Source of the DNA: Thalassobellus sediminis | GTDB lineage: Bacteria; Bacteroidota; Bacteroidia; Flavobacteriales; Flavobacteriaceae | Direction: 5' to 3' | Length of the DNA stretch: 64,000 nt | Assembly: GCF_044386045.1 (NCBI RefSeq) | Contig: NZ_JBISCD010000040.1 | Location: forward strand, 1,550,001-1,614,000 | Shown here: positions 27,423 through 37,230 of the stretch, piece after piece | Numbering within the stretch: position 1 is the stretch's first letter | Layout: every line of letters starts with the position of its first letter | The notes under the pieces: model-generated | The model's database searches: none | Told to the model about the DNA's origin: nothing | Seen by the model: the letters and a program-made list of their open reading frames with translations, nothing else | Position numbers and translations under genes: made by a program

Positions 27423-28418
27423 TTATTGACTTTTCATAAAACGTCTCACAGCCACCCATTGTTTCAACATGTCTCTAGCGTCTTGCGCAGGATACCCTAA
27501 AACGGTTTTGCCAGCTGCAACATCGCCTACAACACCAGAGCCAGCACCTACAGTAGCACCAGAATGGATAGTAGTATGATCTTTAATAGAGGCGCTTCCT
27601 CCAATAATAACACCATCGCCAAGGGTAACTGATCCTGCAAGTCCACTATGTCCTGCCATAATACAAGAACGTCCCATAATACTGTTATGAGCTATTTGAA
27701 CCAGATTGTCAATTTTACAGCCATCACCAATTATAGTAGAACTGAATTTAGCTCTATCTACACAAGAGTTTGCTCCAATTTCTACATAATGTCCAATAAT
27801 AACATTTCCTATTTGAGGTATTTTAACCAAACCTCTACCATCATCACTGGGTCTGTATCCAAAACCATCGGCACCAATACTTACATTGGTATGAAAAATA
27901 CAATGACTACCAATAATGCAGCGTTCTCTAATTATGGTGCCAGACCAAACAACGGTATGATCTCCAATACTAGTTTCGTCAAAAACGCACACATTAGGGT
28001 ATAAAACAACACCGTTTCCTAATTCTACATTTTTACCAACATAACAATTAGCACCAATTTTACAGCCGTTGCCAATAGTTGCTGTTTCATCAATTACAGC
28101 TGTTGGATGAATATCGGTGTTAAAAACCGGAGCAGGAGGATTGAACAACTCTAATATTTTAGCCATTGCTAAATCGGCATTTTTTACTTTAATGATAGCA
28201 CGATTGTTATCTGCCTCAATTTTTAAATTGTCGTTTACTATAGCTGCACAAGCTTTTGAGTCTGCCCAATGTTTTACATATTTAGCACTTCCTATAAAAG
28301 TAATCTGGTTGCTGTTAGCGTTTAGTAATTGTTCCGGACCTTCAATTTGCTGATTAGTATTGCCTACTAATTCTCCTTTTAAAATATCGTTAATTTCACT
28401 AATTGTATATGGTGCCAT
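27423..28418 (-). CDS. lpxD: UDP-3-O-(3-hydroxyacyl)glucosamine N-acyltransferase
   Basis: LpxD adds the second hydroxyacyl chain in lipid A synthesis. The 331 residues have an N-terminal uridine-binding domain (to about 100) and a left-handed beta helix of hexapeptide repeats. The catalytic histidine lies in QIAHNSIMGR, followed by IMAGHSGLAGS. The gene stands alone here rather than with lpxC-fabZ-lpxA. Flavobacteria commonly have two LpxD-like proteins, so this may be the second paralogue, and its acyl selectivity is uncertain. Confidence 0.88.
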   Translation of the reverse strand: MAPYTISEINDILKGELVGNTNQQIEGPEQLLNANSNQITFIGSAKYVKHWADSKACAAIVNDNLKIEADNNRAIIKVKNADLAMAKILELFNPPAPVFNTDIHPTAVIDETATIGNGCKIGANCYVGKNVELGNGVVLYPNVCVFDETSIGDHTVVWSGTIIRERCIIGSHCIFHTNVSIGADGFGYRPSDDGRGLVKIPQIGNVIIGHYVEIGANSCVDRAKFSSTIIGDGCKIDNLVQIAHNSIMGRSCIMAGHSGLAGSVTLGDGVIIGGSASIKDHTTIHSGATVGAGSGVVGDVAAGKTVLGYPAQDARDMLKQWVAVRRFMKSQ

Positions 28419-28485
28419 GTGTTATTTTTAGTTGTTGGTTAGCGTTTTTGTAAATCTAACAGAAAAAAAACAGAAAACATATTTT

Positions 28486-29658
28486 TTAGTCTTCAATTCT
28501 GTTTTCATCAAAAGCAGATGGTAGTAATTTGGGTATAAATTTAACAACTAACGGTAGTAATAATGCGCCGCCAGGTAATAAGAAGATGGCGAGACTAGGA
28601 ATAGATTTAAATATATCTAAAAGTTGTTCTTGTACTTTTTTTTGTTCTTCAGTATTTAAATCTCTTATGGTAGATTGCGATATTAGTACCATAAGTTCTT
28701 TGCTATCTTTTAATTCTTGGTATAGACGTTTGCTATTTCTGGTAATTAATTTAGTTACCATTCTACTAGAATTATTATAAAAACTTTGTACAATGTTTTT
28801 GGAACTTAATAGCGCAATATTGTCTTTGTTAACTGTATAAAAATCATTAACTGTTTTTATTGATTTGTTTATTTGACTGGTGTTTAAATTTAAGTCTGAG
28901 CCTAGTTTTAATAAAAAACGTTTTTCGTTTTTATCAATAATTCTATCGCTCCAAGAAGCCATACATGCAATGTCTAAAATATAGTGAGCCTCTTGCATGT
29001 TTTTAACCAATGATATGGCTTTCTCATAATTGATGTTATTATTGTTTTGATATCTTAGTGATGCTTCAAATAGTTTAATTAGACTGTCGTCATATTGGTT
29101 CTTAATTTTCTTTGAATTTAAGACTTCTAATGAAATAGATGAAATAGCCGCTTCTAGGGTTTTTATATAATCACTAGTAATATTACCCTTTTTTAAATAT
29201 TCATTATAAGCCAATATGTCAACATATAACAAAGCGTTTATTACAAAGTAGTTGAAGTTTTTAGTTAAAAAATTATCGTCAATTTGAACACGTTTATGTA
29301 ATATTTTTTCAAGTTGTTCTTCCGATTTTTTGCCTCCTATTAATCCGTGAAAAAATGACAATTTAAGTTCGTTAATAGCAGTGTAAAATACTATGATGCT
29401 ATCTGTAAACTTAGTTTTGTTACCAGATTTATGATGTGTATGTAGAAAAGCAAGTGATAAATTCGTTTTACAAAGTTCTTCTTCAGTAAGATCATTTTTA
29501 GCTATTATGTTGCCAATAACACCTAAGTTGCTACCATAAATAAAACCGCATGTTCTTAAATCATCATAAAAAGATACTTCATTGTAATTTAATAATGAAT
29601 CATTTTTACTGACTTCTTTAAGTAATTTTTTTATCCAACCCGACGCTGATGGATTCAT
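28486..29658 (-). CDS. LETM1-related biofilm-associated protein
   Basis: The 390 residues are mostly helical. A TerB-like segment (ACMASWSDRIIDKNEKRFLL) is followed by a C-terminal LETM1-like region, IPSLAIFLLPGGALLLPLVVKFIPKLLPSAF in essence, with its hydrophobic hairpin. Mitochondrial LETM1 is an inner-membrane protein linked to K+/H+ and Ca2+ balance and ribosome binding. The bacterial family is annotated only as biofilm-associated. No enzyme motif is seen, and the gene is monocistronic. The name comes from my memory of flavobacterial annotations; the LETM1 tail is visible in the sequence. Confidence 0.75.
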   Translation of the reverse strand: MNPSASGWIKKLLKEVSKNDSLLNYNEVSFYDDLRTCGFIYGSNLGVIGNIIAKNDLTEEELCKTNLSLAFLHTHHKSGNKTKFTDSIIVFYTAINELKLSFFHGLIGGKKSEEQLEKILHKRVQIDDNFLTKNFNYFVINALLYVDILAYNEYLKKGNITSDYIKTLEAAISSISLEVLNSKKIKNQYDDSLIKLFEASLRYQNNNNINYEKAISLVKNMQEAHYILDIACMASWSDRIIDKNEKRFLLKLGSDLNLNTSQINKSIKTVNDFYTVNKDNIALLSSKNIVQSFYNNSSRMVTKLITRNSKRLYQELKDSKELMVLISQSTIRDLNTEEQKKVQEQLLDIFKSIPSLAIFLLPGGALLLPLVVKFIPKLLPSAFDENRIED

Positions 29659-29690
29659 ACATTTGGTTTATTAGTTTTATAAAAATAAAA

Positions 29691-29712
29691 AAGCTGCTCG
29701 TTAAAGCAGCTT
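29691..29712 (-). terminator. Terminator of the YceI gene
   Basis: AAGCTGCT (29691-29698) pairs with AGCAGCTT (29705-29712), and the minus strand continues into a T-rich tract. It lies just past the stop of the YceI-family gene. Confidence 0.75.
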
Positions 29713-29748
29713 AATTTTGGTTTAAATTTTTATTATTATTTGCAATAA

Positions 29749-30372
29749 TTAATTTTTTCGTAAAAAAGTATTCACTTCTATAGCGACATCTTCCCATGTT
29801 TTACTAACGCCATCTGCTCCTTTATGTAAATCAAAACAAACTTTGTTTAAAGATTCTAGAGCACCTAAAGCGTCCCAATCTTTTAGGTTCATAGTTCCTG
29901 TCATTTTAACGCGTCTTTCTTCTGTAATTGTTACATCTAAAGGTAAATCGTGAGTAACACCATTCATAGTAATGCTTGCAGAATAACTGTTGTTAGTTAC
30001 TTTAATAGTACCTTTTAAAATATCGGTGTCTAACATAGCTCCAAAGAAAGACGTTTTAATTTTCGCGTCTCTAGTATTCGTAGCATCATTTGTAAACACA
30101 CCACTAATAGGAATAGAAAAACTTAAATTGTTTAAAGCTTCCTGAGGTGTTGTACCCGATTTGTTTTCAAACTTTAAAATTTTAAATTCTCCACCAACTG
30201 GCTTTTTATCTGTAGTTTTATAAGCGGTCCATTTTACAGAGGTCGCTTCGGGTTTAACAACAAAAGTTACTTTTGGAGCTGTTTCTTCAGGTTTTTGCTC
30301 ATTCTTTTTTTCGTTTTTACATGCTACCAAACTAATAGCTAAAACAATAACTAGAAAACTTAATTTTTTCAT
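29749..30372 (-). CDS. YceI-family lipoprotein
   Basis: The 207 residues start with a lipoprotein signal (lipobox SLVAC, cysteine near 18), a charged linker and a YceI lipocalin-like domain from about residue 38. That domain contains KWTAYKTTDKKPVGGEF, SITMNGVTHDLPLDVTI and KMTGTMNLKDWDAL. YceI proteins bind isoprenoid-type or other amphiphilic ligands in the periplasm. The gene is divergent from hemN. A TAACTTTA box resembling the -7 consensus lies upstream, and the FNR-type site between the two genes is not at the right distance to activate it. Confidence 0.9.
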   Translation of the reverse strand: MKKLSFLVIVLAISLVACKNEKKNEQKPEETAPKVTFVVKPEATSVKWTAYKTTDKKPVGGEFKILKFENKSGTTPQEALNNLSFSIPISGVFTNDATNTRDAKIKTSFFGAMLDTDILKGTIKVTNNSYSASITMNGVTHDLPLDVTITEERRVKMTGTMNLKDWDALGALESLNKVCFDLHKGADGVSKTWEDVAIEVNTFLRKN

Positions 30373-30432
30373 TTTTAGAAAATTTTTATTTACTGTAAAG
30401 TTATGTAATAATGAACGGATAGCAAATACTCT

Positions 30433-30478
30433 ATATGATATATATCATATTTTTAACATTAGCAATCCTATAATTTTG
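30433..30478 (+). promoter_or_regulatory. FNR/FixK-type site plus TAnnTTTG promoter of hemN-usp
   Basis: An 18-bp perfect palindrome, ATATGATATATATCATAT (30433-30450), contains TGA-N6-TCA at 30436-30447 (centre 30441.5). A TAATTTTG box occupies 30471-30478. The distance from dyad centre to the first base of the box is 29.5 bp, the same as at three other promoters in this window, and places the site near -41 as for a class II activator. Confidence 0.75.
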
Positions 30479-30485
30479 ATTCTAA

Positions 30486-31859
30486 ATGTTAGGTATGTCA
30501 AGTTCATTAGTTAGTAAGTATAATATAGCAGGGCCTCGTTATACGAGTTATCCAACGGTTCCGTATTGGAATCAAGAGACTTTTTCTTTGAGTAATTGGA
30601 GGCAGTCATTAATAAAGTCGGTTAGGGAGAGTAATACAAAAGAAGGTATTAGTTTATACATTCATTTACCATATTGTGAAAGTTTATGTACGTTTTGTGG
30701 TTGTAATAAGCGTATAACAAAACAACATAATGTAGAAAGCCCGTATATAAATGCTGTTTTAAAAGAGTGGCAATTATATTTAGAATTATTTGACGAAAAA
30801 CCAGTTATTAAAGAGTTGCATTTAGGTGGTGGTACGCCTACTTTTTTTAGTCCAGAAAATTTAGAAAAATTAATTAAAGGGTTATTAAAAGATTCTGAAT
30901 TAGCAGATACATATGAGTTTAGTTTTGAAGGGCATCCTAATAATACAACGCGCGAACATTTAGAAGCACTTTATAATGTTGGGTTTAGACGTGTTAGTTA
31001 TGGTGTGCAAGATTATAATAAAACGGTGCAAAAAGCCATTCATAGAATACAACCTTTTGAAAATGTAAAACGCGCTACAGAATTAGCAAGAGAGATTGGT
31101 TATACATCGGTTGGTCATGATATTATTTTCGGACTTCCATTTCAAACATTAGAACATGTTGAAGAAACCATTTTAAAAACAAAAGCTTTGCTTCCAGATA
31201 GATTAGCATTTTACAGTTATGCGCATGTACCATGGATTAAGGGGAGTGGGCAACGTGGTTTTAGTGATGATGATTTACCAACACCGGAGCTTAAAAGAAA
31301 GCAATATGAAATAGGGAAAAAATTATTGGCTGAAGTTGGGTATACCGAAGTAGGAATGGATCATTTTGCATTAAAAACAGATAGTTTATATCAATCTATG
31401 GAAAAGGGAAATTTACATAGAAATTTTATGGGCTATACTGCTTCAAAAACACAAGCTATGATTGGTTTAGGTGTATCTGCAATAAGTGATAGTTGGTATG
31501 GTTTTGCTCAAAATGAAAAAAGTATAGAAGATTATTATCAGTTGTTAAGTGAAAATACATTGCCTGTTTACAGAGGACATGTTTTAAATGAAGAAGATTT
31601 AATTATAAGAAAGCATATTCTTAATTTAATGTGTCAGTTTAAAACGAGTTGGTCTAATGATTCTCTTTGCTTTAAAGAACTTCCAGAAGTACTTATAAGG
31701 TTGAAAGAAATGGAAAGTGATGGATTACTTATTGTAAACTCTAAAACTATTGAGGTTACAAAAAAAGGCCAGCCATTTGTTAGGAATATATGTATGGCTT
31801 TCGATTTGTTATTACAACGCAAGAAACCCGATACACAGTTGTTTTCAATGACGGTTTAA
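30486..31859 (+). CDS. hemN: Oxygen-independent coproporphyrinogen III oxidase
   Basis: This radical SAM enzyme makes protoporphyrinogen IX without O2. The 457 residues include GPRYTSYPTVPYW, the cluster motif CESLCTFCGC, GGGTPTF and GYTASKTQAMIGLG, all typical of true HemN rather than the HemW chaperone. Two ATGs are possible, 30486 and 30495; the first would leave almost no leader after the TAATTTTG box, so the second is attractive. The FNR-type operator upstream fits activation when oxygen falls. A universal stress protein gene follows after 55 nt. Confidence 0.95.
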   Translation: MLGMSSSLVSKYNIAGPRYTSYPTVPYWNQETFSLSNWRQSLIKSVRESNTKEGISLYIHLPYCESLCTFCGCNKRITKQHNVESPYINAVLKEWQLYLELFDEKPVIKELHLGGGTPTFFSPENLEKLIKGLLKDSELADTYEFSFEGHPNNTTREHLEALYNVGFRRVSYGVQDYNKTVQKAIHRIQPFENVKRATELAREIGYTSVGHDIIFGLPFQTLEHVEETILKTKALLPDRLAFYSYAHVPWIKGSGQRGFSDDDLPTPELKRKQYEIGKKLLAEVGYTEVGMDHFALKTDSLYQSMEKGNLHRNFMGYTASKTQAMIGLGVSAISDSWYGFAQNEKSIEDYYQLLSENTLPVYRGHVLNEEDLIIRKHILNLMCQFKTSWSNDSLCFKELPEVLIRLKEMESDGLLIVNSKTIEVTKKGQPFVRNICMAFDLLLQRKKPDTQLFSMTV

Positions 31860-31914
31860 TATATTAATTTAATAATTTCATTCTCGCTAATGTGGGAATC
31901 TAAAATCAAATATT

Positions 31915-32748
31915 ATGCAAAAAATTATTGTACCCATCGATTTTTCTGAATATTCAGAATATGCTTTAGAAACAGCAGCTAAATTAGCTAAAAAGTATGA
32001 TGCTGAGATTTTAGCGCTTCACATGTTAGAAATGTCTGATTTAGTATATACAGCTTCTGAAGGGCTTCAAAACGAAAAAGTAGCTTTCTTTATTAAATTG
32101 TCTGAGCAAAAATTTGAAAAATTTATTGAAAAGGATTATTTAAAAGATATTAAAGTAACACCTATTATTAAACATTTTAAAGTTTTTAGTGAGGTTAATG
32201 ATGTTGCTAAAAAACATGGAGCAGATCTTATTATAATGGGATCTCATGGCACAAGTGGTGTAAAAGATATTTTTGTAGGTTCTAATACCGAACGTGTTGT
32301 TAGAAATGCAGATATACCTGTTTTAGTTGTTAAAAATAAAGTAAATCAAATTAATTTTGAAGTGGTTACTTTTGCTTGTGATTTTTCTGAAGAATGTATT
32401 AAGCCATACATTAATGCAGTAAATATGTTTAATAAAATAGGTTCTAAAATGTATTTTGTATATGTTAACCTTCCTAATGATAGATTTAAAAGTTCTTTAG
32501 AAATTGAAAGACGTGTTGTTAATTTCTTTACAAAAGCAGAAGGTAATTTAGAACGTATGAAGGATGTGCATTATGTATCCGATTATAGTATTGAAGATGG
32601 TATTTTAAGTTTTTCTAATAAAATAGGAGCAGATATTATTGCAATACCTACACATGGAAAAAAAGGATTGGCACATTTTTTTGAAGGCAGTGTGGGTGAA
32701 GATGTCGCTAATCATGCAACACTGCCGGTTATAACCTTTAAGATTTAA
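31915..32748 (+). CDS. Universal stress protein with two UspA domains
   Basis: The 277 residues hold two tandem Usp folds. The ATP-binding signature appears in both: GSHGTSGVKDIFVGSNTERV in the first and PTHGKKGLAHFFEGSVGEDV in the second. Tandem Usp proteins bind ATP and help cells in low-energy or low-oxygen states. The gene has no visible promoter of its own and is probably read through from hemN, so it would share the FNR-type control. A strong terminator follows. Confidence 0.93.
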   Translation: MQKIIVPIDFSEYSEYALETAAKLAKKYDAEILALHMLEMSDLVYTASEGLQNEKVAFFIKLSEQKFEKFIEKDYLKDIKVTPIIKHFKVFSEVNDVAKKHGADLIIMGSHGTSGVKDIFVGSNTERVVRNADIPVLVVKNKVNQINFEVVTFACDFSEECIKPYINAVNMFNKIGSKMYFVYVNLPNDRFKSSLEIERRVVNFFTKAEGNLERMKDVHYVSDYSIEDGILSFSNKIGADIIAIPTHGKKGLAHFFEGSVGEDVANHATLPVITFKI

Positions 32749-32773
32749 AATTTGTAGTCGACATACTAATTTT

Positions 32774-32809
32774 AAAAAAGGAGTTTGTTTTTTAATAAGC
32801 TCCTTTTTT
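32774..32809. terminator. Bidirectional terminator between usp and the TolC gene
   Basis: AAAAAAGGAG (32774-32783) pairs with CTCCTTTTTT (32800-32809) around a 16-nt loop; both flanks are A- or T-rich, serving the converging genes. Confidence 0.85.
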
Positions 32810-34203
32810 TATAGTATAGATACAGCTAGTACATTAAATAAGTTAGCCTTTGTTTTAAAGAAATCATTTTCAAGAGAAATAGCTTTAAGTTTAGCATCAA
32901 TAAGTTTTGATTCTCTAGAGTTTACTAGGAATAAAGAGCTTTCTCCTAAGAAAAACTTACGCTCTTCTGCTATTAACATTTTTTTGTAATCATCAACAAT
33001 AACATTAGTATAATTGTTTTGCAAAACAAAAGATGCTAGCTCTTGATTTATAGCGCTGATTTTATTTTTCAAAGTTACTTTTGTAGATTGAATTTCAAAT
33101 TTAGTATCTAGTAACTTTAGTTTAGCTAATTTTAAATCGGCTCGTTCTTTTCTTAAAAATAGAGGAAAGCTAATATTTAAACCACTTTTGTACGCCGAAG
33201 TACTAAATGATCTTGAAACTTCTGGTGTTTGTGATAAAAAATTATATTGTAAATCTATTTTAGGCAATAAGTTGTTTAGTTTTAAACGCTTTTCAATATT
33301 CAAACTTTGAAATTTATAGTCTAACGATTTTAACTTAGGATGATTTTCCAAATCTGTATTTTCAATATCTAAAATTGATGTATTTAAAACCATATCAATA
33401 GTTTCAAAAGTATTTAAATCTGGAGTTATACCTTCTTTTATTTCAATGGGTGTATTTTCATTTAACCACAAGTAGTTAGATAATTCTAATGATGATTTTA
33501 TAAATTTAATTTTCGATTTCTCTAAATTTAATTTTCTATTGTTAAGAGCAATTCGTGCTTCTAAAGTATCAATAGCAGGTTTGTCTCCTGTTTCATAACT
33601 TCTTTTTATGCCATTGAATCGCATTTCGGCATTGGTTAAAAAATCTTCATATACGCGTTTTTCGTTATATGTTTTTAACCAATTAAAATAGGTAATAGTG
33701 GCATTGTACAAAATGTTGTTAACTAAAAGTTGCCTGTCTGCTTTAGCTTGATTTACAAACATTTTTGCTTGTTTAAGCATGGCCATGCGCTTATTTATAA
33801 GTAGGCCTTGAGCAACAGCTACAGAAACACCAACACTGTAAAGACCACCTTCAGGAATTGTAGCTTCTGGATTTAAATAAACCCCAGAGTTCTCTTCAAA
33901 GTTTCCTTTTAATTCTACACCATACCAAGTAGGTATTTTAAATGAAGTATTTAATTTATCATAATACTCGGTGTTTTTAAACTTTTTTCTGTCATAATCA
34001 ACTTTTAGTTTAGGATCAAAGGCACCACGAGCTTTCATTCGTTTTGCTTCACTTTCGCTAATGATTAAATTAGCCTGTTTTACAATGGGATGAAATGATT
34101 TTACATACCCTAAGTATTCTGTCAGGCTAATAACAGATAAACTGTCCTGTGCAGAAAGGAAACTACTTATAAATAAAAATAGGCTTGCTATATAGATTTT
34201 CAT
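32809..34203 (-). CDS. TolC-family outer-membrane efflux protein
   Basis: The 464 residues have a signal peptide (cleaved near FLSAQD) and two long alpha-helical repeats typical of outer-membrane efflux proteins, with the TolC-like segments VANAQGLLINKRMAMLKQAK-like (residues about 145-160) and KSGLNISFPLFLRKERADLK. It would form the trimeric outer-membrane channel of the exporter encoded with the HlyD and ABC genes. Its ATG overlaps the HlyD stop by 4 nt. Last gene of the tetR operon. Confidence 0.9.
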   Translation of the reverse strand: MKIYIASLFLFISSFLSAQDSLSVISLTEYLGYVKSFHPIVKQANLIISESEAKRMKARGAFDPKLKVDYDRKKFKNTEYYDKLNTSFKIPTWYGVELKGNFEENSGVYLNPEATIPEGGLYSVGVSVAVAQGLLINKRMAMLKQAKMFVNQAKADRQLLVNNILYNATITYFNWLKTYNEKRVYEDFLTNAEMRFNGIKRSYETGDKPAIDTLEARIALNNRKLNLEKSKIKFIKSSLELSNYLWLNENTPIEIKEGITPDLNTFETIDMVLNTSILDIENTDLENHPKLKSLDYKFQSLNIEKRLKLNNLLPKIDLQYNFLSQTPEVSRSFSTSAYKSGLNISFPLFLRKERADLKLAKLKLLDTKFEIQSTKVTLKNKISAINQELASFVLQNNYTNVIVDDYKKMLIAEERKFFLGESSLFLVNSRESKLIDAKLKAISLENDFFKTKANLFNVLAVSIL

Positions 34204-35561
34204 TTTTTATCTTTTTTTGAAGCTGTTTTACTATTGTTTTTTGGTTGGTAATAGTTAGGAGGAAAGCTGTTAATTTGCCTCCATAATTCAAACCAAATAG
34301 GGACATCTTCTAGTAGTGCAATGGTTTTTGCACCAGAACCAATCCGTATAGCTTCAGGCCATTCATGGTCTGTTTCATCTGGTGCTAGTAATACTCTATA
34401 TTTTCCGTTGTCACTAATAAATCGTTCAATTGCGACTACTTTAGCGCCGTAGGTGCCATAAGATACATTTGGCCATCCGCTAAAAACTATTGCTGGCCAT
34501 CCGTCAAATTGAACTCTCACATGCTCGCCTTTATGTAAAAGAGGTAAATCTATTGGTTTTACATAGGTTTCAACTGCTAAATCGTATTGTGCAGGCATAA
34601 TGCCAACAAGAGCTTCTCCTTCTTTAAAGGTAACCCCAATACCACCTGTTAATACTTTATTTATATAGCCATTTTGTGGAGCCGTAACATATAGTAAATT
34701 GTTTCGCATTTTGTAATTTGTATAAGCGTTTTCAAGTTTAGTAACTTGTGCTTGCGCATCAAACCCACTAGATTGTGCTGTATACATATCGCTTTGTGCT
34801 TTCGATATTTTATCGGCATATTGTGCAGTAATTCTAGATAGTTCTATTTGTGCATTAAGAATTTCATTTTTACTAGCTAAATATTTGTTTTCTTGCGAAA
34901 TAAGTTTGGCTTGTGTTGCTTGAAGTTTTAAGCGTTTTTCTTCTACATCTTTTACTGCTTTTAAGCCTTCTTCTTGTAGGGTTTGAATACGATTAAATTG
35001 ACGCTCGGCAATGCTAATATTGGTTTTAGCAGCTTCTAAATCGATGCTATCACTTTTTACTTTTAAACGCGATTGTAATAGTTTGTTTTGCGTTTGTTGC
35101 ATCTTTAGTTTTTGCTCGCTTTGTAAAGCAGAAACTTGCCTGTTTAAAGCTTGTACTTTGCCTTCATAAGCTCCAACTGATGATGATTTTGCTTCTATTT
35201 GAGTGTTTGTTCTTTCAACTAATTTATCATCAAAATAATCACTTTTTATTTCTGAAATTCTTAAAATGGTATCGCCTTTATTTACATAATCACCTTCTTG
35301 CACATACCATGTTTCAATACGACCAGGTATTTGAGATTGTAATGTCTGTGGTCGTTGATTTGGTTTTAAAGTGGTTACTAAACCTTGTCCTGTAATATTT
35401 TGTGTCCAGGGAAGAAATAGCACAACGACTACAATAATTGCAACTAGTAATAAAAACTGATTGAAACGTTTGTAATATTCTTTATTAAAAATGTTTTTGC
35501 TAGACTTATACTTTAATAAATCTACTGTATTATTTAATTTATTATGAGATATGTTAAGCAT
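34200..35561 (-). CDS. HlyD-family periplasmic adaptor protein
   Basis: The 453 residues start in the cytoplasm, cross the membrane once (about residues 33-51) and continue as a lipoyl/beta-barrel adaptor with a long coiled-coil hairpin (about 120-290). PGRIETWYVQEGDYVNKGD and PQNGYINKVLTGGIGVTFKEGE are the two half-lipoyl motifs. Such adaptors link an inner-membrane ABC unit to TolC. The gene overlaps the ABC gene by 8 nt and the TolC gene by 4 nt, so the three are surely one operon. Confidence 0.92.
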   Translation of the reverse strand: MLNISHNKLNNTVDLLKYKSSKNIFNKEYYKRFNQFLLLVAIIVVVVLFLPWTQNITGQGLVTTLKPNQRPQTLQSQIPGRIETWYVQEGDYVNKGDTILRISEIKSDYFDDKLVERTNTQIEAKSSSVGAYEGKVQALNRQVSALQSEQKLKMQQTQNKLLQSRLKVKSDSIDLEAAKTNISIAERQFNRIQTLQEEGLKAVKDVEEKRLKLQATQAKLISQENKYLASKNEILNAQIELSRITAQYADKISKAQSDMYTAQSSGFDAQAQVTKLENAYTNYKMRNNLLYVTAPQNGYINKVLTGGIGVTFKEGEALVGIMPAQYDLAVETYVKPIDLPLLHKGEHVRVQFDGWPAIVFSGWPNVSYGTYGAKVVAIERFISDNGKYRVLLAPDETDHEWPEAIRIGSGAKTIALLEDVPIWFELWRQINSFPPNYYQPKNNSKTASKKDKK

Positions 35562-37224
35562 GGTTTATGTTTTTAATGGTGCCTTTTTCTAATTCAATAA
35601 TTTGGTTACATTTCGTTTTCCATCGGCTACTACCGCTAACAACAATTAGTGCCCAAGGCCTATCCTTATGAGATAAGTAATTAGTAATAGCATTAGTTTC
35701 TTTAATATTAAATCGGTCTAGTGCATCTTCTAAAATTAAAACCTTAGGTTTTTTAAGAATGGCTCTTGCTAATATGATCTTTTTAGATACCGTATGAGAC
35801 ATTTGTTTGCCATCTGGGTATAAAATTGTATGTAACCCTTTAGGTTGTTCTTTTATAAATTCCATTAACCCAACTTTGTTCATTATATCAAAAATTTCTT
35901 CATCTGTTATGGCTTGGTTACCAAAGGTTAAATTTTCTTTTATTGAGCCTTCAAAAGGCGTCTCTTCTGTTAAAGATAACCCCATTTGTGATCTATAATG
36001 GTTTAGAGTTAAGCTGCCAATTGGTAAATTATTGATGTATATATTACCATTTGTAGGTTCGTTAACTCCAGCTATGAGCCTAAGTAATGATGATTTTCCA
36101 GAACCACTTTCTCCAAGAATTAAAATTCTACTTTTTGAAGTAATATTAAATGAAATATTATTAACTATTTTTATATCTCTGCCTGGTACGGCATAAGAAA
36201 CTTTGTTTAATTCAATATTTACATGGTCTTCAAATGTTGGATTTTCACCGTCTTGTGTTTCTAATTCTTTGTCTACTACTTGTCCTATTTTTTCAATAGA
36301 TGTTAAAACGTCATAAAAAGATTCTAAACCTAGAATTAATTTTTCTACAGAAGCAATTACTAATAAAATAATGATTTCGGCAGCAACAAATTGGCCAATA
36401 TTCATTTCTTGATTAAGTACTAGTGCTCCTCCTATTAAAAGTAGACTAGCTGTAACAATAACTTTAAAGCTAATCATTTGAATAAACTGAATGATTAATA
36501 TTTTAAAATGATTTTCTCTGGCTTTTAAGTAATCGTTTACTAAAATGTCGTTTTTGTTTACACCTAAATTGGTACTGCCAGAAAGTTTAAAACTAATTAC
36601 TGTTCTTGCAATTTCTTGTATCCAATGAGCTACTTTATACTTGTTTTTAGATTCTTTTAAACTAGTCTCAAGTCCTTTTATAGCAGTGAACTTAAAAACT
36701 ATAAATATTAAAACAAGTAGTAAAACCCCAAAGAGAATAAAAAATGGATGGTAAAAGGATAGCAAAATAAGAGCAAATAATATTTGTAAAATTGCAGTTG
36801 GGACATCAATTAATATTTTTGATAATCCTTTTTGAATGGTTAAGGTGTCAAAAAAACGGTTTGCTAATTCTGGTGGATAGTAATTACGCAATTCAGACAT
36901 CTTAATTTTTGGAAAACGGTAACTTAATTCAAATGATGAACGCATAAAAATGCGCTGCTGTATGGTTTCAATGATGCGTAACTGCATAAGTTGTAATGCG
37001 CCTGAAAAAGCAACTCCTAAGGTTACTAAAGTAACTAATACAATCCATGAAGTGGATATTTGTGCACCTTGAATTAAATTTATAATGGCTTGTATACCTA
37101 ACGGTAGCGATAATGCAACTATTCCAGAAAATATAGCGTAATAAAAAACTTGTAGAATATCTTTTTTTTCAAGTTGCAATAATCCAATTAAGCGTTGCCA
37201 AGGTGACATGATTTGTTTCTCCAT
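35554..37224 (-). CDS. ABC transporter (fused permease and ATPase) with degenerate nucleotide-binding motifs
   Basis: The 556 residues comprise a type I exporter membrane domain (six helices, residues about 20-320) and a C-terminal nucleotide-binding domain. Walker A is intact (LGESGSGKSS). Other motifs deviate: the Q-loop glutamine is replaced (SLTEETPFEG), the LSGGQ signature reads MSHTVSKK, Walker B reads VLILEDALDRF with the D-E pair reversed, and the H-loop histidine is missing (VVSGSSRW). No C39 peptidase domain is present. ATP may be bound but weakly hydrolysed. The partners are HlyD and TolC, and the exported substrate is unknown. Confidence 0.88.
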   Translation of the reverse strand: MEKQIMSPWQRLIGLLQLEKKDILQVFYYAIFSGIVALSLPLGIQAIINLIQGAQISTSWIVLVTLVTLGVAFSGALQLMQLRIIETIQQRIFMRSSFELSYRFPKIKMSELRNYYPPELANRFFDTLTIQKGLSKILIDVPTAILQILFALILLSFYHPFFILFGVLLLVLIFIVFKFTAIKGLETSLKESKNKYKVAHWIQEIARTVISFKLSGSTNLGVNKNDILVNDYLKARENHFKILIIQFIQMISFKVIVTASLLLIGGALVLNQEMNIGQFVAAEIIILLVIASVEKLILGLESFYDVLTSIEKIGQVVDKELETQDGENPTFEDHVNIELNKVSYAVPGRDIKIVNNISFNITSKSRILILGESGSGKSSLLRLIAGVNEPTNGNIYINNLPIGSLTLNHYRSQMGLSLTEETPFEGSIKENLTFGNQAITDEEIFDIMNKVGLMEFIKEQPKGLHTILYPDGKQMSHTVSKKIILARAILKKPKVLILEDALDRFNIKETNAITNYLSHKDRPWALIVVSGSSRWKTKCNQIIELEKGTIKNINHA

Positions 37225-37230
37225 ATTTTG

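Noticed and set aside
30405..30412. Use of the hemN FNR-type site to activate the divergent YceI gene
   Set aside because: No TAnnTTTG box lies 29.5 bp from the dyad centre on the minus side.
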